Part shown: piece by piece, positions 26,981 to 34,545 of the stretch
How the letters are laid out: each line of letters begins with the position of its first letter
How positions within the stretch are numbered: position 1 is the first letter of the stretch
NCBI RefSeq assembly: GCF_014197535.1
Contig: NZ_JACIFV010000030.1
Coordinates: 1 to 57,857, forward strand
DNA from: Rhizobium aethiopicum
Lineage (GTDB): Bacteria; Pseudomonadota; Alphaproteobacteria; Rhizobiales; Rhizobiaceae
DNA length: 57,857 bases
Direction: 5' to 3'
Notes under the pieces: generated by a model
What the model was told of the DNA's origin: nothing
Seen by the model: only the letters and a program-made list of their open reading frames with translations
Database searches by the model: none
Made by a program: the position numbers and the translations under genes

Positions 26981-27016
26981 GCCCGCCGAATGACCCCTCC
27001 CCTTCGGCCGGGCGCC

Positions 27017-27044
27017 GCCGGGGGCGCGTTATCGCGCCCCCGGC
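27017..27044. terminator. GC-rich hairpin between the MITE and the repABC promoter
   Basis: GCCGGGGGCGCG pairs perfectly with CGCGCCCCCGGC (12 bp) across the loop TTAT and is followed by CCAAAA. It may terminate leftover transcription from the sugar operon before the replicon. There is no T-run on the plus strand. Confidence 0.5.
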
Positions 27045-27089
27045 CCAAAATCCCGGTCGTCGGACATCACGCAGAGAACCGGCAAGTGC

Positions 27090-27127
27090 TTGAACGAGCA
27101 CCGAAAAGGTTAATATGCGTTAACCTT
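27090..27127 (+). promoter_or_regulatory. repABC promoter with overlapping operator
   Basis: A -35-like TTGAAC (27090-27095) and a -10-like TAATAT (27111-27116) lie about 100 bp before repA. The inverted repeat AAGGTTAA (27106-27113) / TTAACCTT (27120-27127) straddles the -10, which is where RepA, helped by RepB, autorepresses in studied repABC plasmids. The leader further down contains a second inverted repeat (27156-27162 with 27195-27203). Confidence 0.55.
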
Positions 27128-27217
27128 AAATTTCTTGGCCGGCATCGGAGAATCGCGGATAATAACGGTTAGAAGGGCTTTTGATCCCGAAAATCGTTAT
27201 CCGAAAGATTACTGCCG

Positions 27218-28426
27218 ATGAACGCTAATTCGAACGCCTTGAAGGCCGCGCCGCTGCATTTCGAGGATCAGATTCTCGAGCACGGCGATGTCATTTCGAA
27301 GAAGCTGCATCTCTTGAGCGTGCAGCGCTTCCCGCCGAACGCGAAGAAGACGCTGCGCAGCTTCTCTCTCGCCGAGGTCGCCAATTATGTCGGGGCCTCA
27401 CAGAGCACGCTGAAGAAACTGCATCTCGAAGGCAAGGGCCCCTGCCCGCAGACTTCGCCGTCCGGGCGGCGCTCCTACAGCGCCGAGCAGATGCTGGAGC
27501 TCAGGCGCTATCTCGATGCGCATGGCCGCTCCGAGAGCCGCATGTATGTGCCCCATCGCCGCGGCCATGAGAAGCTGCAGGTCATCGCCGTCGTCAACTT
27601 CAAGGGCGGCTCTGGCAAGACGACGACATCAGCCCATCTCGCACAGCATCTGGCGCTGACCGGCCATCGCGTGCTTGCCATCGATCTCGATCCGCAGGCA
27701 TCGCTCTCCTCTCTGCACGGCTTCCAGCCGGAGTTCGACCAGGCCTCGTCGCTCTATGAAGCGATCCGCTATGACGGCGAGAAGAAGCCGCTCTCCGAGA
27801 TCATCCACAAGACGAATTTTCCCGGCCTCGATATCGTGCCCGCCAATCTCGACCTGCAGGAATATGAGTACGATACGCCGCTCGCCATGGCCGACAAATC
27901 GAGCAATGACGGCAAGACCTTCTTCACCCGCATCTCCCGCGCGCTCGCTGAAGTCGACAACCTCTACGACGTCGTCGTCATCGATTGCCCGCCGCAGCTC
28001 GGCTACCTCACGCTGACGGCGCTGACGGCGGCATCAAGCGTCTTGATCACCATCCATCCGCAGATGCTCGACGTCATGTCGATGGGCCAGTTCCTGCTCA
28101 TGCTTGGCGGCATCCTGAAACCGATCCGCGCCGCCGGCGCCGAAGTGAACCTCTCCTGGTATCGCTATCTCATCACCCGCTACGAGCCGACCGACGTGCC
28201 GCAGGCGCAGATGGTCGGCTTCATGTCGACGATGTTCCATGAGTTCATGCTGAAGAACCAGATGGTCAAATCGACGGCGATCTCGGATGCCGGGATTACC
28301 AAACAGACGCTCTACGAGGTAGAGCGCGCCTCGATGAATCGGGGAACCTACGATCGCGCGCTGGAGGCGATGGACGCCGTCAACACGGAGATCGCCGGCC
28401 TCATTCACCAAGCATGGGGGCGGTGA
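27218..28426 (+). CDS. repA: Plasmid partition ATPase RepA (ParA family)
   Basis: A 402-residue class Ia ParA protein. The N-terminal 100 residues hold a helix-turn-helix region (SLAEVANYVGASQSTLKKLHLEGKG) used for autorepression. The deviant Walker A FKGGSGKTTTSAHLAQ is at about residues 128-143, Walker A' is DLDPQAS, and Walker B is VVIDCPPQLG. It segregates the plasmid together with RepB bound at parS and represses the operon. It is the first gene of repABC, and its stop overlaps the parS-like palindrome. Confidence 0.97.
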   Translation: MNANSNALKAAPLHFEDQILEHGDVISKKLHLLSVQRFPPNAKKTLRSFSLAEVANYVGASQSTLKKLHLEGKGPCPQTSPSGRRSYSAEQMLELRRYLDAHGRSESRMYVPHRRGHEKLQVIAVVNFKGGSGKTTTSAHLAQHLALTGHRVLAIDLDPQASLSSLHGFQPEFDQASSLYEAIRYDGEKKPLSEIIHKTNFPGLDIVPANLDLQEYEYDTPLAMADKSSNDGKTFFTRISRALAEVDNLYDVVVIDCPPQLGYLTLTALTAASSVLITIHPQMLDVMSMGQFLLMLGGILKPIRAAGAEVNLSWYRYLITRYEPTDVPQAQMVGFMSTMFHEFMLKNQMVKSTAISDAGITKQTLYEVERASMNRGTYDRALEAMDAVNTEIAGLIHQAWGR

Positions 28427-28427
28427 A

Positions 28428-28443
28428 TTTGTCGGCTGACAAA
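28428..28443. promoter_or_regulatory. parS-like centromere palindrome between repA and repB
   Basis: TTTGTCGGCTGACAAA fits the repABC parS consensus GTTNNCNGCNGNNAAC at all defined positions except the outermost pair, and near-palindromy extends to 28426-28445. In some repABC plasmids (for example pTiR10) parS lies in this same gap. Two more sites with the same TTGTCNGCNGACAA core lie at 56078 and 56715. Confidence 0.75.
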
Positions 28444-28496
28444 TTTACTGTTTCCGTCAAGCAAATCAATGCAATGACCGCAATCGGAGGAAGCTG

Positions 28497-29471
28497 ATGG
28501 CACGAAAGAATCTGCTGGAAGGACTGGCCGATATGCCTGATGAAAACGCAGGCGCGCCGAATTATCCGATGCGCGGGGCAGGCCGGTCGCTCGTCCGCTC
28601 GCTGGATGAGCTTGCCAAGCAGGCGGAAAAATTCCTCGAAGGCGAGGCGGTGGTCGATCTCGACCCCGATCTCGTCGAAGCCTCCTTCGTCAAGGACCGG
28701 CTGTCCGAGGATGACGATGACTTCCAAGCGCTCGTCGAAGCGATCCGGGCGCGCGGACAGGACACGCCGATCCTGGTGCGTCCCCACGCCAGGATCCACG
28801 GACGTTATCAGGTGGTCTTCGGCCACCGGCGGCTGCGCGCCGCCCGCGAACTCGGCCGCAATGTCCGCGCCGTCGTCAAGGCGATCGACGACCGGACCCA
28901 CGTGATCGCCCAGGGGCAAGAGAATTCGGCCCGCGCCGACCTCACCTTCATCGAGCGCGCACTCTTTGCCAGACGGCTGGAGGAGCTCGGTTACGACAGG
29001 GAGGTCATCTCGACCGCACTTGCCGCCAATGCGGCTTTGGTCTCGAAGATGCTGTCGGTAATGGACCGCATCTCGCCGGAGGTCGTCCAGGCAATCGGGC
29101 CTGCGCCCGGCGTCGGCCGCGAGCGCTGGGTGGAGCTTTCGCTGCTCGCCGGCAAATCGGCCAATGCGGCAGGTGTCGCAAAGGTCCTGCAAGAGGACAG
29201 CTTTCATCAACTGCCTTCCGACAAGCGTTTCGAAGCGCTCTATGCGGCGCTGAACAAAAGCGCGCGGCCGGTCAAGAAAACCGTCGCCGCGAGGAAGGTG
29301 AAATGGCAGCCGCGGGATAAGGCGGTGCAGGCGGAAATGAAGAATGACGGCAAGGCGTTCTCGCTCTCGATGAAGGCGAGAAATGCCGGCCGCTTCGGAG
29401 AATTTCTCTCCGGCAGGCTGGATGCGCTCTATGAGCAATTCCTCGCCGAGGAGGGCAAACAAGGAGACTGA
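28497..29471 (+). CDS. repB: Plasmid partition protein RepB (ParB family)
   Basis: A 324-residue ParB-like protein. Its N terminus (LADMPDENAG...MRGAGRSLVRSLDELA) is typical of RepB. The ParB nuclease-like/CTP-binding core contains RARGQDTPILVRPHARIHGRYQVVFGHRRLRAARELG, then QGQENSARADLTFIERALFARRL and a helix-turn-helix (YDREVISTALAANAALVSKMLSV). The C-terminal part mediates dimerisation. GGAGGAAGC precedes the ATG. It binds parS and works with RepA in segregation. Confidence 0.97.
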   Translation: MARKNLLEGLADMPDENAGAPNYPMRGAGRSLVRSLDELAKQAEKFLEGEAVVDLDPDLVEASFVKDRLSEDDDDFQALVEAIRARGQDTPILVRPHARIHGRYQVVFGHRRLRAARELGRNVRAVVKAIDDRTHVIAQGQENSARADLTFIERALFARRLEELGYDREVISTALAANAALVSKMLSVMDRISPEVVQAIGPAPGVGRERWVELSLLAGKSANAAGVAKVLQEDSFHQLPSDKRFEALYAALNKSARPVKKTVAARKVKWQPRDKAVQAEMKNDGKAFSLSMKARNAGRFGEFLSGRLDALYEQFLAEEGKQGD

Positions 29472-29481
29472 AACCGCAAAA

Positions 29482-29535
29482 GAAAAAGGCCCCCAAACGA
29501 ACGAGTCGTGGAAGCCCTTCTCACATCCTTAAGCA
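29482..29535 (-). ncRNA. Counter-transcribed antisense RNA (ctRNA, incA-type) of repABC
   Basis: On the minus strand a promoter with -35 TTGACT (29565-29570) and -10-like GATTCT (29542-29547), spacer 17 bp, points into the repB-repC gap. About 50 nt later lies an intrinsic terminator: GGCTTCCA pairs with TGGGGGCC (two G-U pairs), followed by TTTTTC. This is the position and architecture of the small antisense RNA that controls repC translation and incompatibility in repABC plasmids. The exact 5' end is estimated. Confidence 0.8.
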
Positions 29536-29683
29536 AGACAGAGAATCGCATTTTCACGAATCCCAGTCAAGAGTCCTGCAGCGCCTCGGCGTCTTTTCAG
29601 ACGCGCAAATGACGCTGCCGCACTTTTCCTCCTCGCATCGTTTCGGTGAGCGGATTTCTTTTGCCTGATGAGAGGTGAAGGAA

Positions 29684-30985
29684 ATGGAGAGTGACTATGT
29701 GACGACGCCCTTCGGGCGGCGGCCCATGTCGCTTGCCATGCTGCTGAAACAGCGGCGTGGCGAGGCAATCGCGGCCGGAACGACGCGCAACAAATGGAAG
29801 CTGTTCCGATCGGTCTGCGAGGCGCGGGCAGGGCTGGATGTCACCGACCGGGCGCTGACGGTGCTTGATGCGCTGCTGACATTTTATCCCGAGGACGAAC
29901 TCTCCAGCGACAAACCGCTGGTGGTCTTTCCCTCGAACGCGCAGCTTTCGCTCAGAGCCCGCGGCATGGCCGCCGCCACCTTGCGCCGGCATCTTGCCGT
30001 GCTCGTCGAAGCCGGCCTCATCTCCCGCAAGGACAGCCCGAACGGCAAGCGTTATGTACGTCGCGGCAGGGAAGGCGGGATCGACGAGGCCTACGGCTTC
30101 AGCCTCGCCCCGCTTCTCGCCCGCGCCGGCGAAATCGAGACGATGGCGGCGCGCATCGTCGCCGACCGGCAGATGCTGCGTGGTCTGAAGGAGCGGCTGA
30201 CGATCTGCCGGCGCGACATCGGCAAGCTGATTTCCGCAGCCGTCGAGGAAGCTGTTCCCGGCGACTGGCAGCGCATCTCTTCGACGTTCCAGGCGATCCT
30301 GCAGCGTATTCCGAAGGCTGCAAGTCTGGAAAACCTCCCGCCCATCCTCAAAGAACTCGAGATAACCCGCGAGAAAATCGTCAACCTATTGGAACTGCAC
30401 GAGAAAATGCAGATGCCGAGCGCCAGTGAATCCCAAATTGAGCGCCACATACAGAATTCTCACCCCGAATCCATAATTGAATTTGAAGCGGGTCTCGAAA
30501 GCGGACAGGGGGTGACGGCGGAGAGGCGGGCCGAGCGCAATGATCAGCCGGAGACGAAACCGGACGATGACAGTCCGGAAGCGCAGGCGAGTGGCGGGGA
30601 GCGATGGCGCTTCGCCGTCAGGAAGAGGGCAACCGAACTCAAATCCTTCCCGCTCACCATGATTCTCCAGGCCTGCCCCCACATTTCCGATTACGGTCCG
30701 GGCGGCGCGATCGGCAGTTGGCGGGATCTGATGACGGCTGTTATCGTGGTGCGCACGATGCTTCACGTCAGCCCATCTGCCTATGAGCAGGCGTGCGCGG
30801 TGATGGGACCGGAAAACGCCGCCACCGTCATCGCCTGCATTTTGCAGAGGGGAGGGTGCATCCATTCCGCCGGCGGCTATCTCCGGGACCTCACGCGGCG
30901 CGCCGAGCGAGGTGAGTTCGCGTTGGGGCCGATGCTGATGGCGCTCCTGCGCGCAAAAGATCCACCTGTCGCCAAGCTCAGCTGA
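29684..30985 (+). CDS. repC: Replication initiator RepC
   Basis: A 433-residue RepC. The N-terminal winged-helix DNA-binding part includes LSLRARGMAAATLRRHLAVLVEAGLISRKDSPNGKRYVRR, and the C-terminal part (FPLTMILQACPHISDYGPGG...SWRDLMTAV) is the conserved second domain. The ATG at 29684 follows GAGGTGAAGG; a GTG three codons earlier is also in frame. RepC is the essential initiator, and in studied repABC plasmids oriV lies inside repC. Its 3' end overlaps the convergent ProQ/FinO-like gene by 8 bp. Expression is presumably limited by the ctRNA and by RepA/RepB. Confidence 0.97.
   Translation: MESDYVTTPFGRRPMSLAMLLKQRRGEAIAAGTTRNKWKLFRSVCEARAGLDVTDRALTVLDALLTFYPEDELSSDKPLVVFPSNAQLSLRARGMAAATLRRHLAVLVEAGLISRKDSPNGKRYVRRGREGGIDEAYGFSLAPLLARAGEIETMAARIVADRQMLRGLKERLTICRRDIGKLISAAVEEAVPGDWQRISSTFQAILQRIPKAASLENLPPILKELEITREKIVNLLELHEKMQMPSASESQIERHIQNSHPESIIEFEAGLESGQGVTAERRAERNDQPETKPDDDSPEAQASGGERWRFAVRKRATELKSFPLTMILQACPHISDYGPGGAIGSWRDLMTAVIVVRTMLHVSPSAYEQACAVMGPENAATVIACILQRGGCIHSAGGYLRDLTRRAERGEFALGPMLMALLRAKDPPVAKLS
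30450..30495. other. Candidate oriV: AT-rich segment inside repC
   Basis: This short stretch (AATTCTCACC through AATTGAATTTGAAGC) is clearly AT-rich against the surrounding GC-rich coding sequence. It lies in the middle of repC, where oriV has been mapped in other repABC plasmids. No iterons are visible. Placement rests on known precedent plus base composition. Confidence 0.5.
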
Positions 30986-31457
30986 CGGCGTTCTTCCTGC
31001 CGCGCAGAAGTGCGGCGCGGATCTGTTCGTTCTTGCTCAGCACAGGAGCGGGAACCACGACAGGTGCCGGCTCGGCTTCCTCGGCCTTCGCGGCGCTCTG
31101 CTTGAGGCTCAGGAAACGCTTCTGCGCAACCAATCGGTCTTCCTCCGACAGCGGCTCGACCGGTTCGCCGTCGATGTTATGGCGCATGGAATCGGGCTGA
31201 GCGCTGGCGAAATAATAGCGCCGGCAATGGACATAGGCCGCGGTCGCGCGCCGAAGCGTCGTCACGCCGGCATCGGGCTTCAGGAGCGGGCGCAGCTCGT
31301 TGAACAGGCCGACGGCGAAGGGAAGGACCGGATCTCCGGCCTTTGTCGGAAGCACGCCGACTGGCCGCACCAACAGCGTGTTGATCGCGTTGGCCTTTTC
31401 CACGTCGAGCTCGGTCGCCGCAATCGGGCCGCGGCTGATCTTCCAGGGTTTGTCCAT
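30978..31457 (-). CDS. ProQ/FinO-family RNA chaperone
   Basis: A 159-residue protein whose middle follows the ProQ/FinO domain: LPFAVGLFNELRPLLKPDAGVTTLRRATAAYVHCRRYYFASAQPDSMRHNIDG, then a P-x-x-x-E-D-R-x-x-A motif, and a charged, proline-rich C-terminal tail (APVVVPAPVLSKNEQIRAALLRGRK). FinO-type proteins bind structured RNAs with 3' hairpins and promote sense-antisense pairing. It is convergent with repC and overlaps its last codons. The adjacent replicon is controlled by an antisense RNA, so a role in that control is a reasonable but untested idea. Confidence 0.8.
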   Translation of the reverse strand: MDKPWKISRGPIAATELDVEKANAINTLLVRPVGVLPTKAGDPVLPFAVGLFNELRPLLKPDAGVTTLRRATAAYVHCRRYYFASAQPDSMRHNIDGEPVEPLSEEDRLVAQKRFLSLKQSAAKAEEAEPAPVVVPAPVLSKNEQIRAALLRGRKNAVS

Positions 31458-31632
31458 GCATTCTCCATAACGGCCGACTGTGATGGTATCTTGACGGAGA
31501 GGGTAGATAGAGGCGCAGGTCGCACATTGCTAGCCCTGCGGCAAGCCGGATGCGAGACAAAGATTCCCGAGCGGATATGGGTCGGTTTATCGGCCCGCCA
31601 TGCATCTAATCGTTTTTTGTCACGGAAGTGCA

Positions 31633-31662
31633 TTGACCTCCCGCTTCGATTACACTTCTTAT
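31633..31662 (+). promoter_or_regulatory. Candidate panCB promoter
   Basis: TTGACC (31633-31638) and TTCTTA (31656-31661) are separated by 17 bp and lie about 40 bp before the panC start. GGGGAGGA follows as Shine-Dalgarno at 31690-31697. Confidence 0.5.
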
Positions 31663-31700
31663 CCGCGCCCAAGATGAGTGACCGGCCGCGGGGAGGATGT

Positions 31701-32624
31701 ATGCGGGTTTTCTCGAATATTGAAGAGCTGCGCCACACGCTCGATGCGCTGAAGCGGCAGGGGCGCACCGTCGGCCTCGTTCCGACCATGGGCTATCTCC
31801 ACGCCGGACATCTCAAGCTCGTCGCGCGCGCCCGGGCCGAGAACGACATCGTCGTCGTCTCAATCTTCGTCAATCCGCTGCAATTCGGCCCGGCCGAAGA
31901 CCTCGGCAAATATCCGCGCGATCTGGAGCGCGATGGCGACATGCTCAAGCAGGCCGGCGTGAATTTCCTCTTCGCGCCCGGCGTCGAGGATATGTATCCC
32001 CGCCCGATGAAGACGGTGGTCGACGTTCCCGATCTCGGCCGCGAACTCGAAGGCGCAGTCAGGCCCGGCCATTTTGCCGGCGTCGCCACCGTCGTCACCA
32101 AGCTTTTCAACATCGTCCAGCCGCAAACTGCCTATTTCGGGGAGAAGGACTACCAGCAGGTCGTCATCATCAAGCGCATGGTGGAAGATCTCGCCGTGCC
32201 GGTGCGGGTGATCTCTGTGCCGACCGTGCGCGACAGCGACGGCCTCGCCTTGTCGTCGCGCAATGTCTATCTCAGCCCCGATGAGCGGCGCGCGGCGGTG
32301 ATCGTTCCGCAGGCGCTCGATGAGGCCGAGCGGCTCATCGCCGAAGGCATCACCGATGCGCAAGAACTTGAGGCGAAACTCACCGCCTTCATTGGCCGCG
32401 AGCCTCTGGCAAAACCCGAAGTCGTCGCCGTCAGGGATGCAGAAACACTGGCGCCGGTCGCTTCGCTCGAAGGCGCCATCGTCGTGGCGCTCTTCGTGAG
32501 GATCGGCACGACGCGGCTTCTCGACAACAGAGTTGTCGGAGACAACAGCAGCCCGGCGAGCGGGAACAGAATGATCCGGGACAACCGAATGAGCGGCCAG
32601 CCGGGAAAGGGAGTGACGAAATGA
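31701..32624 (+). CDS. panC: Pantothenate synthetase (pantoate--beta-alanine ligase)
   Basis: A 307-residue enzyme that joins pantoate and beta-alanine using ATP. The nucleotidyltransferase HIGH-type motif appears as PTMGYLHAGHLKL (residues 28-40). FVNPLQFGPAEDL, FAGVATVVTKLFN, YFGEKDYQQ and the KMSKS-like SSRNVYLS are all in place. The C terminus is extended by about 25 residues beyond the usual end (NSSPASGNRMIRDNR). The ATG at 31701 follows GGGGAGGA; it overlaps panB by 4 bp. A plasmid location for panCB is known in Rhizobium etli and makes the replicon necessary for growth without pantothenate. Confidence 0.96.
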   Translation: MRVFSNIEELRHTLDALKRQGRTVGLVPTMGYLHAGHLKLVARARAENDIVVVSIFVNPLQFGPAEDLGKYPRDLERDGDMLKQAGVNFLFAPGVEDMYPRPMKTVVDVPDLGRELEGAVRPGHFAGVATVVTKLFNIVQPQTAYFGEKDYQQVVIIKRMVEDLAVPVRVISVPTVRDSDGLALSSRNVYLSPDERRAAVIVPQALDEAERLIAEGITDAQELEAKLTAFIGREPLAKPEVVAVRDAETLAPVASLEGAIVVALFVRIGTTRLLDNRVVGDNSSPASGNRMIRDNRMSGQPGKGVTK

Positions 32625-33442
32625 GCGCCACCGGATCTCAGAAGCGCCTGACGCCGACGCGAATCGCAGCCATGAAGGGCGGTAAGCCGATCGTCTGCCT
32701 CACCGCCTATACGACGCCGATGGCGCGCCTCCTCGACGAGCATTGCGACCTGCTGCTGGTCGGGGATTCGCTCGGCATGGTGCTCTACGGCATGGAGACC
32801 ACAATCGGCGTGACGCTCGACATGATGATCGCCCATGGCAAGGCCGTGATGCGCGGCGTCGCCAATGCCTGCGTCGTCGTCGACATGCCCTTTGGCAGCT
32901 ACCAGGAATCGAAGGAGATTGCCTTCCGCAACGCCGTGCGCATCATGCAGGAAACCGGCTGCGACGCCGTCAAGCTCGAAGGCGGCGAGGAGATGGCCGA
33001 AACCATCGCCTTCCTGACGAAGCGGGGAATTCCCGTGCTCGGTCACATCGGCCTGATGCCGCAGCTCGTCCACACCGCCGGCGGCTATCGCTCCGTCGGC
33101 CATTCCGAACACGAAACCTCGAAGATCCGCCGCGACGCGCATGCGATCGGCGGCTCGGGCGCCTTCGCCGTCGTCGTCGAGGGCACGGTGGAGCCGCTCG
33201 CCCGCGAGATGACGACTTCAATCCACATACCGACAATCGGCATCGGCGCCTCTTCCGCCTGCGACGGCCAGATCCTGGTTTCCGACGACATTCTCGGCCT
33301 ATTCAATGATTTCAAGCCGCGTTTCGTCAAACGCTACGACGAGCTCGGCAAGAGGGTCGCGGACGCTGCCGCCTCTTATGCCGAGGAGGTGCGCGCGCGC
33401 AAATTTCCGGCAGCCGAGCATACGTTCAAGCGCCGCAGTTGA
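32621..33442 (+). CDS. panB: 3-methyl-2-oxobutanoate hydroxymethyltransferase
   Basis: A 273-residue ketopantoate hydroxymethyltransferase: the first step of pantoate synthesis, adding a hydroxymethyl from 5,10-methylene-THF to 2-oxoisovalerate. Family motifs include CLTAYTTPMARLLDEHCDLLLVGDSLGMVLYG, VVVDMPFGSYQ, VKLEGGEEMAETI, GIPVLGHIGLMPQ and the catalytic-Glu region VVVEGTVEPLA. The start overlaps panC (ATGA). No panE or panD is visible nearby. Confidence 0.96.
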   Translation: MSATGSQKRLTPTRIAAMKGGKPIVCLTAYTTPMARLLDEHCDLLLVGDSLGMVLYGMETTIGVTLDMMIAHGKAVMRGVANACVVVDMPFGSYQESKEIAFRNAVRIMQETGCDAVKLEGGEEMAETIAFLTKRGIPVLGHIGLMPQLVHTAGGYRSVGHSEHETSKIRRDAHAIGGSGAFAVVVEGTVEPLAREMTTSIHIPTIGIGASSACDGQILVSDDILGLFNDFKPRFVKRYDELGKRVADAAASYAEEVRARKFPAAEHTFKRRS

Positions 33443-33486
33443 GGTGAGGGGCGGGTCTTAGACGCTAGGATGACGGCCAAGGTCCG

Positions 33487-34401
33487 TCACGTGAGCGCAT
33501 CCTGCGCGCGCATAGTCTCGGCCGAGCGGCGCACCGCCTCGGCGACCTCCTGCAGCTGCTTGGCCATCGGCGTCGAATTGCGCCAGACCATGCCGATCGT
33601 CCGCGACGGCTGCGGCGCGGGGAAGCGGGAGATTGAGACAGGCGCCGACCGCGTTTCGACCGGAACGGCCATCTCAGGGATCAGGGTGACGCCGATGCCG
33701 GCGCCGACCATCTGGACGAGGGTGGAGAGCGAGCTGCCTTCCATGATCTCCCGCGGGCGGGCAGGGCCCACCTTGCAGAAGGACAGCGCCTGGTCGCGGA
33801 AGCAGTGGCCCTCTTCGAGCAGCAGCAGCCGCATTTCGCGCAGCGCCTCGCGCTCGGGCACCGGCTTGTCTCCATCCTCCTGCCGCCGGACCAGCACGAA
33901 TTCTTCCCTGAAAAGCTCGAGTTCGGTCAGCGAGGGCTCCGACACCGGCAGCGCGACTATCGCCATGTCAAGCTGGCCCTGTGTCAATTCCTGAACCAGC
34001 CTGCCCGTCTGTGTCTCGCGCACCTCGATCTGAATTCCGGCGAAGGTTTCGTTGAGATCGTTTATAATCGCCGGCAGCAGGTAGGGTGCGATCGTCGGGA
34101 TGATGCCGATGCGCAGACGCATGAGGAAGGATTCATGCGAGGCTCGGGCAAACTCCCCCAATTCGTCGACGGCGCGCAGGATGTCTCGGACGCGCAGCGC
34201 GAAGCTCTGGCCGAACGGGGTAAGCTTCACCTCGCGCGCGCTGCGCTCGAAGAGCTCGCCGCCCAATTCCTGCTCGAGTTCTTTGATCTGCATGGAGAGC
34301 GCCGGCTGGGAGATGGCGCAGGCGTCGGCGGCACGGCGGAAGCGGCCATCCCGCGCCAGGGCTTCAAAATAGCGTAGCTGTTTCAGGGTAAGATTCTTCA
34401 T
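33487..34401 (-). CDS. oxyR: Hydrogen peroxide-sensing regulator OxyR
   Basis: A 304-residue LysR-family protein. The DNA-binding domain is LKQLRYFEALARDGRFRRAADACAISQPALSMQIKELEQELG. The sensor domain contains EEGHCFRDQALSFCK, with two cysteines nine positions apart exactly as Cys199/Cys208 of E. coli OxyR, which form the peroxide-induced disulfide. It is divergent from katG (144 bp between starts), so OxyR very likely activates katG and represses itself from that gap. Confidence 0.95.
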   Translation of the reverse strand: MKNLTLKQLRYFEALARDGRFRRAADACAISQPALSMQIKELEQELGGELFERSAREVKLTPFGQSFALRVRDILRAVDELGEFARASHESFLMRLRIGIIPTIAPYLLPAIINDLNETFAGIQIEVRETQTGRLVQELTQGQLDMAIVALPVSEPSLTELELFREEFVLVRRQEDGDKPVPEREALREMRLLLLEEGHCFRDQALSFCKVGPARPREIMEGSSLSTLVQMVGAGIGVTLIPEMAVPVETRSAPVSISRFPAPQPSRTIGMVWRNSTPMAKQLQEVAEAVRRSAETMRAQDALT

Positions 34402-34545
34402 AACCTCAGCTTATCGCGACAATCAGTAAATCCAACTTAAAATTATTGAACGCTTCCGATATGAAGACTCCCAGGGAGAGAGTGGGGCGCCAGCTCGGCT
34501 CATCTTTTTGAACCGCGGACCGATCAAGCAATGAAGGAGACGATC

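Noticed and set aside
31179..31700. An N-terminal extension of PanC of about 174 codons
   Set aside because: PanC begins at 31701 with a good ribosome-binding site and the family N terminus; the upstream part overlaps the ProQ/FinO gene antisense and its leader.
32532..32546. GTTGTCGGAGACAAC as a further parS
   Set aside because: The centre is 3 bp instead of 4 bp (no NGCN), so it does not fit the consensus. Kept only as a lower-interest observation.
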